A DNA stretch of 38,056 bases from contig JAIXZR010000184.1 of assembly GCA_027489455.1 (NCBI GenBank), positions 1 to 38,056 of the forward strand, in the 5' to 3' direction. Positions 1-7,817 of the stretch are shown here, in pieces (position 1 is the stretch's first letter; the number at the start of each line of letters is the position of its first letter). The notes beneath the pieces were generated by a model, which made no database searches, was not told the origin of the DNA, and saw only the letters and a list, made by a program, of their open reading frames with translations. A program made the translations under genes and the position numbers. This DNA comes from Rubrivivax sp. GTDB lineage: Bacteria > Pseudomonadota > Gammaproteobacteria > Burkholderiales > Burkholderiaceae_C.

Positions 1-919
1 CGCCCGGGCGCAGGCCGTCGTAGGCGCGGGCGAAGTTGCGGTACTCGATGGCCGGCTCGTCCTCGAGCTTCTGCATGAAGTGGCAGTGCCAGCGCAGGCG
101 GCTGGCGAAGCCTTGCAGGCCGTAGGCCAGGGCGCCGTCGCCACGCTCGCGGGCGGTGCCGATGGTGGATTCAGTGGCCTGGTGCACCTGGCGCATCGAC
201 ACGCTGCCGAAGGCCAGGTGGGCGCTGAGGCGGCTGCAGCCGGCCTCGGCCGTCAGCGGGCTGGACAGCGCGCGCCGGTAGCCGCGCCCGCCGCCGGCCA
301 GGAAGTGCTGCAGCGCCGCCTGGGCAGCGGCCTCACCGGCCGCGGGCAGCGGCTGCTGCGGGGCTGGCAGGCCCAGGCTGGCCAGGGTGGGGAGGCTGGC
401 TGCAGTGGGCCCCTCCATTGGCTGGTGCGCCAGCGCTTGCCGCAGCGGCCACACCGCCTGCGCTGCGCCCATCCGGGCCGCCCAGCGGCCGGCCCAGCCG
501 GTGCGCGTCTTCAGCCGCCGCACCACGCCGGTCTGCGGCCATTCCTGCCAGGGCAGGCCTTGGTGGCGGCACCAGTCGGCCACCGCCAGATCGCGCGTGT
601 ACGTCCAGCCGGCGCCGGTTTCTTCGTGGCTGAAGAGGTGCGTGGCGCCGGTCTGGCGCTGCAGCGTGGCCAGCACCTGCAGCGCCGGGCCGGTGGCCAC
701 GTGCAGGGCCATGCCGCGCTCGGCCAGCGCGGCGCGCAGCGGCGCCAGGCAGGCCAGTGCGAAGGCCAGGTGCTGGGGTGCGAATTCGGGGCTGGCCAGC
801 CAGTCGGGTTCGATGATGAACACGGCCGTGGCGCCATCGCAGGCGGCCGCCGCCGCCAGCGGGGCGTGGTCGGTCGTGCGCAGGTCGCGCTTGAGCCAGA
901 CGAGGGCGTGCGTGGGCAT
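1..919 (-). CDS. Photolyase/cryptochrome family flavoprotein (3' end outside window)
   Basis: The first 306 residues of a cryptochrome/DNA photolyase family protein are present; the C-terminus lies beyond base 1. The N-terminus (WLKRDLRTTDHAPLAAA, about residues 8-24) is the typical start of the antenna-chromophore Rossmann domain, and SRLSAHLAFGSVSMRQV (about 229-245) is the conserved entry to the FAD-binding helical domain. The segment SRLRWHCHFMQKLEDEP (about 273-289) differs from the E. coli PhrB-type SRLxWREFYxH and resembles the cryptochrome-like clade of bacteria, so repair activity cannot be assumed. Family members use FAD and blue light to split pyrimidine dimers or to signal. The start is the first ATG in frame; no strong Shine-Dalgarno is visible. 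It follows the MtfA-like gene by 62 bases on the same strand. A light-type MerR regulator and an FAD oxidoreductase lie about 18 kb away, which may be coincidental. Confidence 0.85.
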   Translation of the reverse strand, partial: MPTHALVWLKRDLRTTDHAPLAAAAACDGATAVFIIEPDWLASPEFAPQHLAFALACLAPLRAALAERGMALHVATGPALQVLATLQRQTGATHLFSHEETGAGWTYTRDLAVADWCRHQGLPWQEWPQTGVVRRLKTRTGWAGRWAARMGAAQAVWPLRQALAHQPMEGPTAASLPTLASLGLPAPQQPLPAAGEAAAQAALQHFLAGGGRGYRRALSSPLTAEAGCSRLSAHLAFGSVSMRQVHQATESTIGTARERGDGALAYGLQGFASRLRWHCHFMQKLEDEPAIEYRNFARAYDGLRPG

Positions 920-981
920 GCCGGGGATTCTGGCCGCCGCCCCGCTGCGGGCGCTGTGCCGGGGGCATTGCCCACGGCGGG

Positions 982-1860
982 CTACCAGCTCAGCGGGTTG
1001 GTGCGGTAGCAGCCGGCCAGCTCACGGAACAGCAGCGGATGGGCCGCGGCCAGGGCCTGCGGGCGCTCGAAGAACAGCTCGCTGGTGACGGCGAAGAACT
1101 CCGCCGGGTGGGTGGCGCCGTAGGCATCGATGAGACCGGTCTCGCCGCGCGCCAGGCGCTGCTGCAGGGCATCGAACTCGGCCTTCATCGTGGCCGCCCA
1201 GCGCAGCCGCGCCGCGCGGCCGAAGACATACGGCGTGCCGCTGGCAGCGCCGCCTTCCTGGTCCAGCTGGTGGGCGAACTCGTGGATCACGACGTTGTGG
1301 CCGTCGTCGGGCACGGCCGCGCCGGCCAGCACGTCGGGCCAGGACAGGATCACCTGCCCCTGCTGCCAGCTTTCGCCGGCCAGCACGCGGCGCGATTCGT
1401 CGGTGATGCCGTGCTCGCCGGTCTGCGCGCGTTCGACGACGAAGGGCTGCGGGTAAAGCAGCACCTGGCGCAGCTGGCGGAAGCTGGCGGCGCGGCGGTT
1501 CAGCAGCAGCAACGCCGCCTGGGCGGCCACCAGCACGCGCATCTCGGTCGTCACCACCAGGCCGTTGCAGCCGATGAAGGGCACCTCGGCCAGCAGCACC
1601 TGGGTGTGCTTCTTCAGCTGCAGCTGCAGATCGGCCGGCAGCGCGCGGAAGGCCGGCATGCGCTGGCGCAGCACTTCGCGCCACTCGGCCGGGAAGGGCT
1701 GGCGCCGCACGCGCAGCCGCCGCCCTTCGCGCAGCCAGGCCGGGCCCCAGAGCCAGCCGGCCACGCAGCCCGCCAGCAGCAAGGCCCCGGCCAGCAGGGC
1801 CAGCAGCATCGTCAGGCTGGAAAGAAGAGGCTGTACCAGCGTTGCCAGGGTCTCGACCAT
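982..1860 (-). CDS. mtfA: MtfA-like zinc metallopeptidase (M90 family)
   Basis: This is a 292-residue protein of the MtfA (Mlc titration factor A) family, close to the usual 250-280 residues plus an N-terminal membrane segment. Residues about 14-38 form one hydrophobic helix, so the peptidase domain is probably anchored on the cytoplasmic side. The zinc site is visible as HEFAH at residues 193-197, with a third ligand Glu254 in HPAEFF. The family segments PFIGCNGLVVT (about 94-104) and GESW (about 162) are also present. In E. coli MtfA binds the glucose repressor Mlc and shows aminopeptidase activity; whether a Mlc partner exists here is unknown. An in-frame GTG at 1878 could add six residues; I chose the ATG. 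It lies 84 bases after the GH12 gene and 62 bases before the photolyase gene, so it may be read through from the polysaccharide operon. Confidence 0.86.
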   Translation of the reverse strand: MVETLATLVQPLLSSLTMLLALLAGALLLAGCVAGWLWGPAWLREGRRLRVRRQPFPAEWREVLRQRMPAFRALPADLQLQLKKHTQVLLAEVPFIGCNGLVVTTEMRVLVAAQAALLLLNRRAASFRQLRQVLLYPQPFVVERAQTGEHGITDESRRVLAGESWQQGQVILSWPDVLAGAAVPDDGHNVVIHEFAHQLDQEGGAASGTPYVFGRAARLRWAATMKAEFDALQQRLARGETGLIDAYGATHPAEFFAVTSELFFERPQALAAAHPLLFRELAGCYRTNPLSW

Positions 1861-1944
1861 GCGTGCAGATGGGAGCACGCGGCGGTTTCCACAAGCCCCC
1901 GGGCCGTGGGCAGGGTGGCTGGCCGGCGCGCCGGCCGCCCGCCC

Positions 1945-2901
1945 TCAGGGCGTGGTGACGCTGAAGCTGCGCACCCAGGCCGTGCCGCTGCCGCTGCTGA
2001 TCTCGGTGCCGAGCTCGACGTTGGCGATCGCCAGGCTGGGGTCGAGCAGGCGGCGGGCGATCGCGTCGTCGATGAAGCGGCGCGCGTCGTAGGCCACCGC
2101 CCGCGTGGGGCTGCGCAGCACGTAGACGATGAAGACCCAGCGGTGCGGCGTGCTGCCGGACGCATCGCCCCAGCTCTCGGCGGCAAAGACGCGCCAGACG
2201 CGGCCGTCGATGGTGATCTCGCCACGTTCGGTGACGGCACCGCTGTTGCTGACGAGGTCGGGCGTGTAGTCCGACCAGATCATGATCTCGGCGCGGATGT
2301 CGCTCACCACCGGCACGGCCGGCGTGGCCGTGGTGCGGGTGAACCACATCGACGTCGCCAGGTTGACGTTGCCCGTGGCGGTGATGTCGGCGTCGTAGCC
2401 CACCAGCAGGCGCGGCGTGTCGGCAATGCGGCGCGGGAAGCGGCTGTCGTTGCCCGGCCCGCCGTCCCAGGGCTTGGCGCCGATCACGATCGAGGGGTAG
2501 CTGTAGACCTGGGTGCCGTTGTCGGGCCAGCGCCAGGTCCAGCCGACTTCGGTGAGGGCGGCGCCCAGGCGCTTTTCCTGCAAGCATTGCGACCAGGCGA
2601 AGCTGCCTACGGCGCCCACGTTCCAGGCGTTGTTGATCAGGTTGCCGGTGAAGCCGCCGTTGTTCGCACTGGCGCTGCCCGTGCTGCCGCTGGCAGTGTT
2701 GCCCAGCCGCACCACCTGGTTGGCGCCGCAGCCCAGCGTGCTGGTGGTCAGCACCGGCGGCGGCGCCGGCGCCGCGGGCTCGCTGCCGCCACCACCGCAG
2801 CCCGCCAGCACCAGCGCTGCCGTGGCCAGGGCGCAGGTGGCAGCGCGCGCTGCGGCCTGGCGGGGGGTGGGGGCGGGGGCGGGGGTGAGTAGCGGGCGCA
2901 T
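1945..2901 (-). CDS. GH12 endo-beta-1,4-glucanase-like lipoprotein
   Basis: This 318-residue protein has a lipobox (LVLAGC, Cys35) after a basic, proline-rich N-terminus, so it is predicted to be a lipoprotein exposed to the periplasm or the cell surface. The rest matches glycoside hydrolase family 12. The segment AEIMIW (Glu205) is the GH12 nucleophile motif, VELGTEISSGSG (Glu300) carries the acid/base glutamate, and NLATSMWF and YSYPSIVIGAKPW fit the conserved beta-jelly-roll strands. GH12 enzymes cut beta-1,4-glucans such as cellulose, mixed-linkage glucan or xyloglucan. At the end of an exopolysaccharide operon it probably trims or clears the polymer, as BcsZ does for bacterial cellulose. 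It starts 18 bases after the flippase stop codon. The N-terminal Pro-Ala stretch is encoded by an extreme C-rich tract (see the G-quadruplex entry). The substrate is inferred. Confidence 0.86.
   Translation of the reverse strand: MRPLLTPAPAPTPRQAAARAATCALATAALVLAGCGGGGSEPAAPAPPPVLTTSTLGCGANQVVRLGNTASGSTGSASANNGGFTGNLINNAWNVGAVGSFAWSQCLQEKRLGAALTEVGWTWRWPDNGTQVYSYPSIVIGAKPWDGGPGNDSRFPRRIADTPRLLVGYDADITATGNVNLATSMWFTRTTATPAVPVVSDIRAEIMIWSDYTPDLVSNSGAVTERGEITIDGRVWRVFAAESWGDASGSTPHRWVFIVYVLRSPTRAVAYDARRFIDDAIARRLLDPSLAIANVELGTEISSGSGTAWVRSFSVTTP
2862..2885 (+). other. G-quadruplex motif in the start of the GH12 gene
   Basis: The plus strand reads one run of six G and three runs of five G separated by single bases (T, C, C). 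This is an ideal intramolecular G-quadruplex pattern with one-base loops. It lies 16-39 bases inside the GH12 coding region, on the template strand for that gene, where a folded quadruplex could slow RNA polymerase. The encoded peptide is a Pro/Ala/Thr-rich stretch ahead of the signal-peptide hydrophobic core. The pattern is seen directly; the effect is inference. Confidence 0.5.
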
Positions 2902-2919
2902 CGGCGCTGTCCTTCTGCT

Positions 2920-4347
2920 TCAGTTCCGGGCCGCCGCACGCAGTCGGCGCCAGCGCGGCCCGAACAGCAGCGCGATCGCGGCCCCATAGACCATCGTGCC
3001 GACGATCGTCGCCAGCCCCAGGCCCAGGGCATCGTGGCTGGCGTGCAGCAGGTACAGCGCCAGCAGCATCACGGCCGTGGCCAGGCCGATCTTGAAGGTG
3101 TCGCCCCAGGGCCAGTTGAAGCCCAGGTGGCGGTGCGCCAGCCAGCCGCTCAACACCAGCGTGGCCAGCGATCCCAGCGCCTGGCCGACGACCGCGCCGC
3201 GCAGGCCTTCCAGCATCAGCCCGGCCAGCGACAGCGCCGCGCACAGCGCGATCTCGAACAAGTCCACCCGCGCCAGCATGCCGACCTTGCGCTCCAGCAC
3301 CATCAGCTGGTCGGTGGTGTGCATGTGCAGGTTGCGCAGCGCGCCGGCCACCACGCTCAAGGCCAGCAGCTCGGTGGTGATGGCCTGGTATTCGCTGGCC
3401 ACGAACAGTTCCACCAGCGTGGGGCCCAGCATTTCCACGGCGGCCGTCACCGGCAGCAGCACGCCCACCATCAGCGTGGCGTTCAGCACCAGGTGGTTCA
3501 GCGCTTCGTCGCGCTGGTTGTCGTTGAGCAGGCGCGCCGCCAGCGGGAACGAGGCCGTCGTCACCAGCGTGGCGGCCACCGCGGCGCAACGCCGCCCCAG
3601 CGCCCAGCCCACGATCATCAGCCCCAGTGCGCTGGCGCCCGACATCCACTGCACCAGGTAGCGGATGTAGTTCTCGGCCACCCAGCCCAGGGCCGAGAGC
3701 ATCAGCACCGGGCCGCCGAAGGCGAAGGCGGCGCGCAGCAGCTGCGGGTCCACCTGCGGGCGCCGCCACAGCAGGCCCAGCCCGGGCAGCGCCAGCAGCA
3801 CGCCGATGCCCTGGGCCAGCGCATAAGCGGCCAGCAGCACCACGGCACTGGCGTCGATGTGCTGCATGGCCAGCCAGCCCAGCAGCAGCCCGCCCAGCGG
3901 GCCGGACACCTGCAGCAGCGTGTACGGCACGAAGGCTGACTGCGCCCGCGCGCGCTCGGCGTAATGCGTGCTGACGGCCTTGGTGGCAAAGAAGGCCGCC
4001 ACTGCCAGCGCGGCCGGGGCCCAGGCATGGTCGCCGGGCAGGGCCCAGGCGGTGATGCCGGCCACCAGCGCGCTGAGCGCCAGGCTGGCCAGCACGACGG
4101 CGTTCTCGAGTTGCAGGAAGCGCGTGCGCGCGGCCATGTCGCTGGCCGGCGGCCAGTAGCGCAGCAGGTAGACGGCAAACCAGCCCAGGCAGCCCAGGTA
4201 GGCCAGCTCCTGCGTCACCGTCACCAGCGTGTAGGCGCCCATCTCATCCGGGGCCAGCCAGTGCGTCCACAGCACCATCGACGCCAGCTGCGCCAGTGGC
4301 GACAGCAGCTGCGCCGGCAGGTACTTGAGGGTGTGGCCGATCAGCAT
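2920..4347 (-). CDS. Wzx-type polysaccharide flippase
   Basis: A 475-residue, very hydrophobic protein with about 12 predicted membrane helices, consistent with the oligosaccharide flippase (Wzx/MATE-like, MOP superfamily) that moves undecaprenyl-linked repeat units across the inner membrane. The N-terminus (KYLPAQLLSPLAQLASMV) has the usual pattern of the first helix, and the central part contains the loop with conserved charged residues (TASFPLAARLLNDNQRDEA). The start ATG lies within the end of the upstream glycosyltransferase gene: the two reading frames overlap by seven bases (4341-4347), indicating translational coupling. The open frame continues further upstream but that part is only the glycosyltransferase read in another frame. 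The GH12 gene follows after 18 bases. Its presence assigns the locus to the Wzx/Wzy pathway. Substrate specificity cannot be read from the sequence. Confidence 0.86.
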   Translation of the reverse strand: MLIGHTLKYLPAQLLSPLAQLASMVLWTHWLAPDEMGAYTLVTVTQELAYLGCLGWFAVYLLRYWPPASDMAARTRFLQLENAVVLASLALSALVAGITAWALPGDHAWAPAALAVAAFFATKAVSTHYAERARAQSAFVPYTLLQVSGPLGGLLLGWLAMQHIDASAVVLLAAYALAQGIGVLLALPGLGLLWRRPQVDPQLLRAAFAFGGPVLMLSALGWVAENYIRYLVQWMSGASALGLMIVGWALGRRCAAVAATLVTTASFPLAARLLNDNQRDEALNHLVLNATLMVGVLLPVTAAVEMLGPTLVELFVASEYQAITTELLALSVVAGALRNLHMHTTDQLMVLERKVGMLARVDLFEIALCAALSLAGLMLEGLRGAVVGQALGSLATLVLSGWLAHRHLGFNWPWGDTFKIGLATAVMLLALYLLHASHDALGLGLATIVGTMVYGAAIALLFGPRWRRLRAAARN

Positions 4348-5528
4348 GGCGCGCGCTCGGCCAGGCCGTCCAGCAGCTGCCGGTAGGCGCTGCAGGCGGC
4401 GACGTCGGTGTACTGCCGGGCGTAGGTCACGGCCCCGGCCGGCGCCCCCGGGCTGTCGACCGCGCGCTGCAGCGCCAGGGCCATCGCGGCGCTGTCGCCC
4501 ACGGGCACCAGGGCGCCCCAGCGGCCGCCTTGCAGGATCTCGCGCGGGCCCACCGGGCAATCGGTGGCGACGACGGCGCAGCCCTGCGCCAATGCTTCCA
4601 CCAGCACGTTGCCGAAGCCTTCGTACTGCGAGGCCAGTGCGAACACCGCGGCCTGCCGCATCCAGGCCTGCGGGCCTTGCACGCGGCCCACCAGGGCCGC
4701 GACATCGCTCAGCCCCAGGGCCTGGATGCGGCCTTGCAGCGCGGCGCGCTCCGGGCCGTCGCCGGCCAGCAGCAGCCGGGTCTGCGGGCGCTGCACATGC
4801 AGGGCCTGGAAGGCGTGCAGCAGCGTCGGGATGTCCTTCTCGGCGCTCAGGCGCGACACCCCCAGCACCACGCGCAGGCTGCGGTCGGCCAGCCAGGGGT
4901 GTGGCGGGGTGGATGGGGTGGATGGGGTGGCCGGGGGGGCTAACGCCTCACCCGGGCTGACAGCCGCGGCCTGGGCATCGGGCGTGGGGGCGGCGTCCAG
5001 CACGGGATTGGCGATCGTGTGCAGCCGCCGCGCCAGGCCTGCGCCGACCAGGCCCAGCAGGTCTTGGCGCACGCCTTCGGACACCGCCACCACGGCATCG
5101 GCGCGCGGGTAGGCCCAGCGCACCAGCGGCGGCAGCGCGCGGTAGCGCAGGCCGCCCTGGCGCTGGATCTGCAGCGACAGCGGCGCATGCTCCGACACCA
5201 CGCTGCGGCAGCGCAGCCCCGCGCGCGCGGCCAGGGCCACGGCGGCGACGGCGGCCACGTTGGTGTGCGGGAAGGCGCTCAAGAGCCACTGCGGCCGCTG
5301 CGTGCGCAGCCAGCCGGCCAGGGCGCGCACGCTGCCCAGCGTGCTGGCGTGGCCCAGCTGCACCAGGCCCAGGCCGGGCGGGGGCGCGATCTCTGCGCCC
5401 TGCAGTGTGTGCACGACCAGATCCACGCCCAGGCCGCCGCGCGCCAGCCCGCTGGCCAGGCGCAGCATCGACAGCTCGCCGCCGCCCTGGCGCAGGTGCG
5501 GGACGTAGACCGCCAGCCGGCCGCTCAT
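4341..5528 (-). CDS. GT4-family glycosyltransferase
   Basis: A 395-residue GT-B fold glycosyltransferase. The N-terminal domain starts with LAVYVPHLRQGGGELS, the usual GT4 acceptor-side glycine loop. The C-terminal donor domain has VLGVSRLSAEKDIPTLLHAF (about 221-240), LLLAGDGPER and the EX7E motif (Glu303 and Glu311 in YEGFGNVLVEAL). It probably adds one sugar with retention of configuration to the lipid-linked repeat unit at the inner membrane. The start ATG overlaps the upstream stop codon by four bases (ATGA), and its own end overlaps the flippase start by seven. Between the two domains (about 190-212) is an Ala/Pro/Ser/Thr-rich linker made by a short DNA repeat (4896-4939). The donor and acceptor sugars are unknown. 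Confidence 0.9.
   Translation of the reverse strand: MSGRLAVYVPHLRQGGGELSMLRLASGLARGGLGVDLVVHTLQGAEIAPPPGLGLVQLGHASTLGSVRALAGWLRTQRPQWLLSAFPHTNVAAVAAVALAARAGLRCRSVVSEHAPLSLQIQRQGGLRYRALPPLVRWAYPRADAVVAVSEGVRQDLLGLVGAGLARRLHTIANPVLDAAPTPDAQAAAVSPGEALAPPATPSTPSTPPHPWLADRSLRVVLGVSRLSAEKDIPTLLHAFQALHVQRPQTRLLLAGDGPERAALQGRIQALGLSDVAALVGRVQGPQAWMRQAAVFALASQYEGFGNVLVEALAQGCAVVATDCPVGPREILQGGRWGALVPVGDSAAMALALQRAVDSPGAPAGAVTYARQYTDVAACSAYRQLLDGLAERAPC
4896..4939 (+). repeat. 9-base tandem repeat with G-quadruplex potential
   Basis: The unit GGGGTGGAT occurs twice in a row (4906-4923), followed by a variant copy, and the whole block has five runs of four or more G on the plus strand at 9-10 base intervals. 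It encodes the Pro/Ser/Thr linker between the two Rossmann domains of the GT4 enzyme. Since the unit is three codons long, copy-number changes would lengthen or shorten the linker without a frameshift. Confidence 0.55.
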
Positions 5529-7123
5529 GGCGCGTCGCTCCTGGCGGGCTGGGCCGCAGCCGGGCCGCCGGCCAGCCGGCGACGCAGCTTCTGCAGCCCG
5601 ACCTGCAGGCTGAAGACATGGCGCTTGCCGTCCACCAGCGTGCGGTTGCCCCAGGCGTTGAGCGTGTGCAGGCCGTGCGGGCAGGGGCCGTGGGGATCGG
5701 GGTCGAAGCGGCGTACCGGCTCTTCCGCGTAGTGCGTGGGGCTGCAGTGCAGCACGCGGTGCAGCACCAGGCCGGCACCGTAGCTGCCCAGGCAGTTCTG
5801 CGCCGGGCGGTAGAGCTGGCCTTCGTGCCAGAAGAAGGCACCGGCCATGCGCGCGCCGGTGACGTCGGTCTTCACGGGGTTGTTGGCATGGGGCAGCCAG
5901 GGGCCTTCGGGGCGATCGGCGTGAAAGAGGCACAGGTTGTCCATGGCGCCCCGATCGATGTCGGTGCAGGCCAGCCAGTAACGACCTTGCCATTGGAACA
6001 GCGCCGGATCGGCGGCCGCCACCCCGGGGAGCAGGGTGGCCAGCAGGCGCCAGCGGCCCTGCGCGTCGATCTCGTGCAGCTCGCAGCGGCGCAGCGCCGA
6101 TGTCTCGGCCAGCCCCAGCCAGCGCCCGTCCATCTGGAAGGCCAGCGGGAACGAGGCGTGCCGCCCGCGGCCCAGGGGCAGCACCTGGCGCTCGGTGATG
6201 CCGTGCTGGCCGTTCAGGCGCAGCTGCTCGATGTGGCCCTGGCGCCGGTGCTCGTCGAAGTACTCCACCAGGATGCGGCTGTCGCTGCCGGCCTGCGCGG
6301 CCGGATCGGCCCAGTAGCCGCTTTCGCCATTGGACGCCAGCCACTGCGGTGCCAGCCGCTGGCCGGGCTGGGTGAGCGCCGCCAGCGGCTGGTCGACGAT
6401 GCCGATGCGCCATTCCTCGCGCTGCCAGCGCGCGCGCTGGCGTGCCGCCCAGGCCAGCCAGCGGCCGCGCAGCAACAGCAGCAGCGCTGGCCAGCGGCGG
6501 CTGGCACGGGCCGTGGCGCGCGGCGGGCAGGCCGGGCCGCAGGGGCGGGCGTAGACCGGGGCAGGGGGTGCAGCGCCGGCGTCGGCCCCGGCCGCGCCGG
6601 CGGCCAGCAGCAGGTCGCGCCCGGCCTGGCACAGCAGCTGCGCCACGGCGCCCGGCAGCGCGGCCATCGCTTGCCCGTGGTGCGTGCTGGTGTCGATGTG
6701 CAGGCGTCGCAGGCAGACCCAGCCATCGCCCTGCGGGTGCGGCTGCCACAGCGCCAGCGCCAGGCCGCGGCCGCAGCTGATGTCGGCCAGCAGCGGGCGG
6801 CGCGTGTCCAGCGGGCGGCCCCGGCCGTCGGTCAGCCACCAGGCCGGGGTGCGGTCAGCGGGGTGCGGCAGCGGGGCCGGGCCCAGGTGCACCTTGCGCA
6901 GCAGCGGCGCGGGCTGGCCGTCCAGGCCCGGGCGGGGCTGGGCGGCGGCGCCTGCCGGCGGCGCAAAGCCGATGTCGCAGGCCGCGCCCGGGCTGCCGGC
7001 GTGGCCAGGCGTGGCCTGCGGCGAAGCGCGCAGCGCGGCCAGCGCTTCGCCGCAGGCCGGCAGCCAGGCAGCCGGCGGTACCCCTGGCGGCGCGGCCCAG
7101 GCCAGGCGCAGCGCGCGCGGCAT
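5525..7123 (-). CDS. GINT1-like beta-propeller protein of the polysaccharide operon
   Basis: A 532-residue protein. The C-terminal half (about 235-505) has blade-like repeats characteristic of the GINT1 N-terminal domain family (named after the plant glucosamine inositolphosphorylceramide transferase), related to five-bladed GH43-like propellers: HASFPLAFQMDGRWLG (322-337), ADPALFQWQGRYWLAC (371-386), EGPWLPHANNPVKTD (406-420) and GARMAGAFFWHEGQLYRPAQ (423-442). Bacterial relatives occur in exopolysaccharide loci, often with a formyltransferase-like N-terminal half; here the first 230 residues are Ala/Pro-rich and I do not recognise a catalytic motif. It probably acts on the repeat unit, for example as a transferase or modifying enzyme, but the reaction is unknown. 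Its start shares one base with the stop of the CpsD-like gene and its end overlaps the GT4 start by four bases, so it is a core operon member. No signal peptide is visible. Confidence 0.7.
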   Translation of the reverse strand: MPRALRLAWAAPPGVPPAAWLPACGEALAALRASPQATPGHAGSPGAACDIGFAPPAGAAAQPRPGLDGQPAPLLRKVHLGPAPLPHPADRTPAWWLTDGRGRPLDTRRPLLADISCGRGLALALWQPHPQGDGWVCLRRLHIDTSTHHGQAMAALPGAVAQLLCQAGRDLLLAAGAAGADAGAAPPAPVYARPCGPACPPRATARASRRWPALLLLLRGRWLAWAARQRARWQREEWRIGIVDQPLAALTQPGQRLAPQWLASNGESGYWADPAAQAGSDSRILVEYFDEHRRQGHIEQLRLNGQHGITERQVLPLGRGRHASFPLAFQMDGRWLGLAETSALRRCELHEIDAQGRWRLLATLLPGVAAADPALFQWQGRYWLACTDIDRGAMDNLCLFHADRPEGPWLPHANNPVKTDVTGARMAGAFFWHEGQLYRPAQNCLGSYGAGLVLHRVLHCSPTHYAEEPVRRFDPDPHGPCPHGLHTLNAWGNRTLVDGKRHVFSLQVGLQKLRRRLAGGPAAAQPARSDAP

Positions 7124-7761
7124 CACAGCCACCGATAGAGCTTGGCCGGCAGGTGGAAGCTGCGCTTGTTCAACACCGCGCCCAGCACGCGCACGTGCAC
7201 GGCCTGCAGGTCCTGCAGCAGTTGCGTCACCACCGGCTTGCGCGTGCGGGCCGATTCCAGCACCACCAGCATGCCGTCGCACTGCGGGCCGATCTGCATG
7301 CAGGCGCCGGATTCGGAAGCCGCCGGCAGGTCCAGCACGATGAGATCGAAACGCCCGCGCAGGAAATCCCAGAGCTCGCGCCGCGTCACCAGATCCCAGG
7401 CGTAGTCGGGCTGGTCGTCGTGGTCGCTGCCCAGGCCCAGCCAGGCTTCGGTCACGCCGCGCTGCTTGTGGCCCAGCGCGTTGTCGATCGGCTGGCCGCT
7501 GCGCAGGGCGTCGCACAGCGTGGTGCTGCCGTCGCCCGGCGGCAGCGTGCCCAGCAGCAGGGTGTTGCGGCCGCGCTTGCCGGCATTGGCGCGCGCGTAA
7601 CTGCGCGCCACGGTGCTGGTGCCTTCGCCGCGGCCGCTGGCCACGAAGCCGATGACGCGCGGCTCCGGCGGCGGCAGGATGGCGTCGACGCGTGCCACCA
7701 GGTCGTCGATGGCGCGGGCATCCAGGCTCAGGGGCCGGTCGGTGGCAAGGGCGGCGTTCAT
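7123..7761 (-). CDS. CpsD/BY-kinase-like ATPase with degenerate P-loop
   Basis: A 212-residue protein with the fold pattern of the cytoplasmic ATPase/tyrosine kinase partner of Wzc-type co-polymerases (CpsD, EpsG). The Walker A region is SGRGEGTST (42-50): the lysine of GEGKST is replaced by Thr48. The Walker A' segment, normally LLIDAD, is LLLGTL here and lacks the aspartates, whereas a Walker B-like FDLIVLDLP (138-146, Asp144) remains. There is no C-terminal tyrosine cluster, only one Tyr near the end. It is therefore probably unable to autophosphorylate and may act as a structural or regulatory partner of the co-polymerase encoded 4.7 kb upstream. The N-terminal 35 residues are predicted to be a helical lead-in. 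The start ATG lies 56 bases after the fusion glycosyltransferase stop, the only sizeable gap inside the operon core. No strong ribosome site is visible there. Confidence 0.76.
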   Translation of the reverse strand: MNAALATDRPLSLDARAIDDLVARVDAILPPPEPRVIGFVASGRGEGTSTVARSYARANAGKRGRNTLLLGTLPPGDGSTTLCDALRSGQPIDNALGHKQRGVTEAWLGLGSDHDDQPDYAWDLVTRRELWDFLRGRFDLIVLDLPAASESGACMQIGPQCDGMLVVLESARTRKPVVTQLLQDLQAVHVRVLGAVLNKRSFHLPAKLYRWL

Positions 7762-7817
7762 GGTCGGGTGCAGAGGTGGGATCGGGGGCGGGTGGGCGGC
7801 ACGGGCCGGCCGCGGCA

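Noticed and set aside
1022..3769. A 915-codon open frame on the minus strand across mtfA, GH12 and part of the flippase
   Set aside because: It is very rich in Arg, Gly, Ala and Pro and low in conserved motifs, while the other frames give clear family proteins. Long shadow frames are normal at this GC content.
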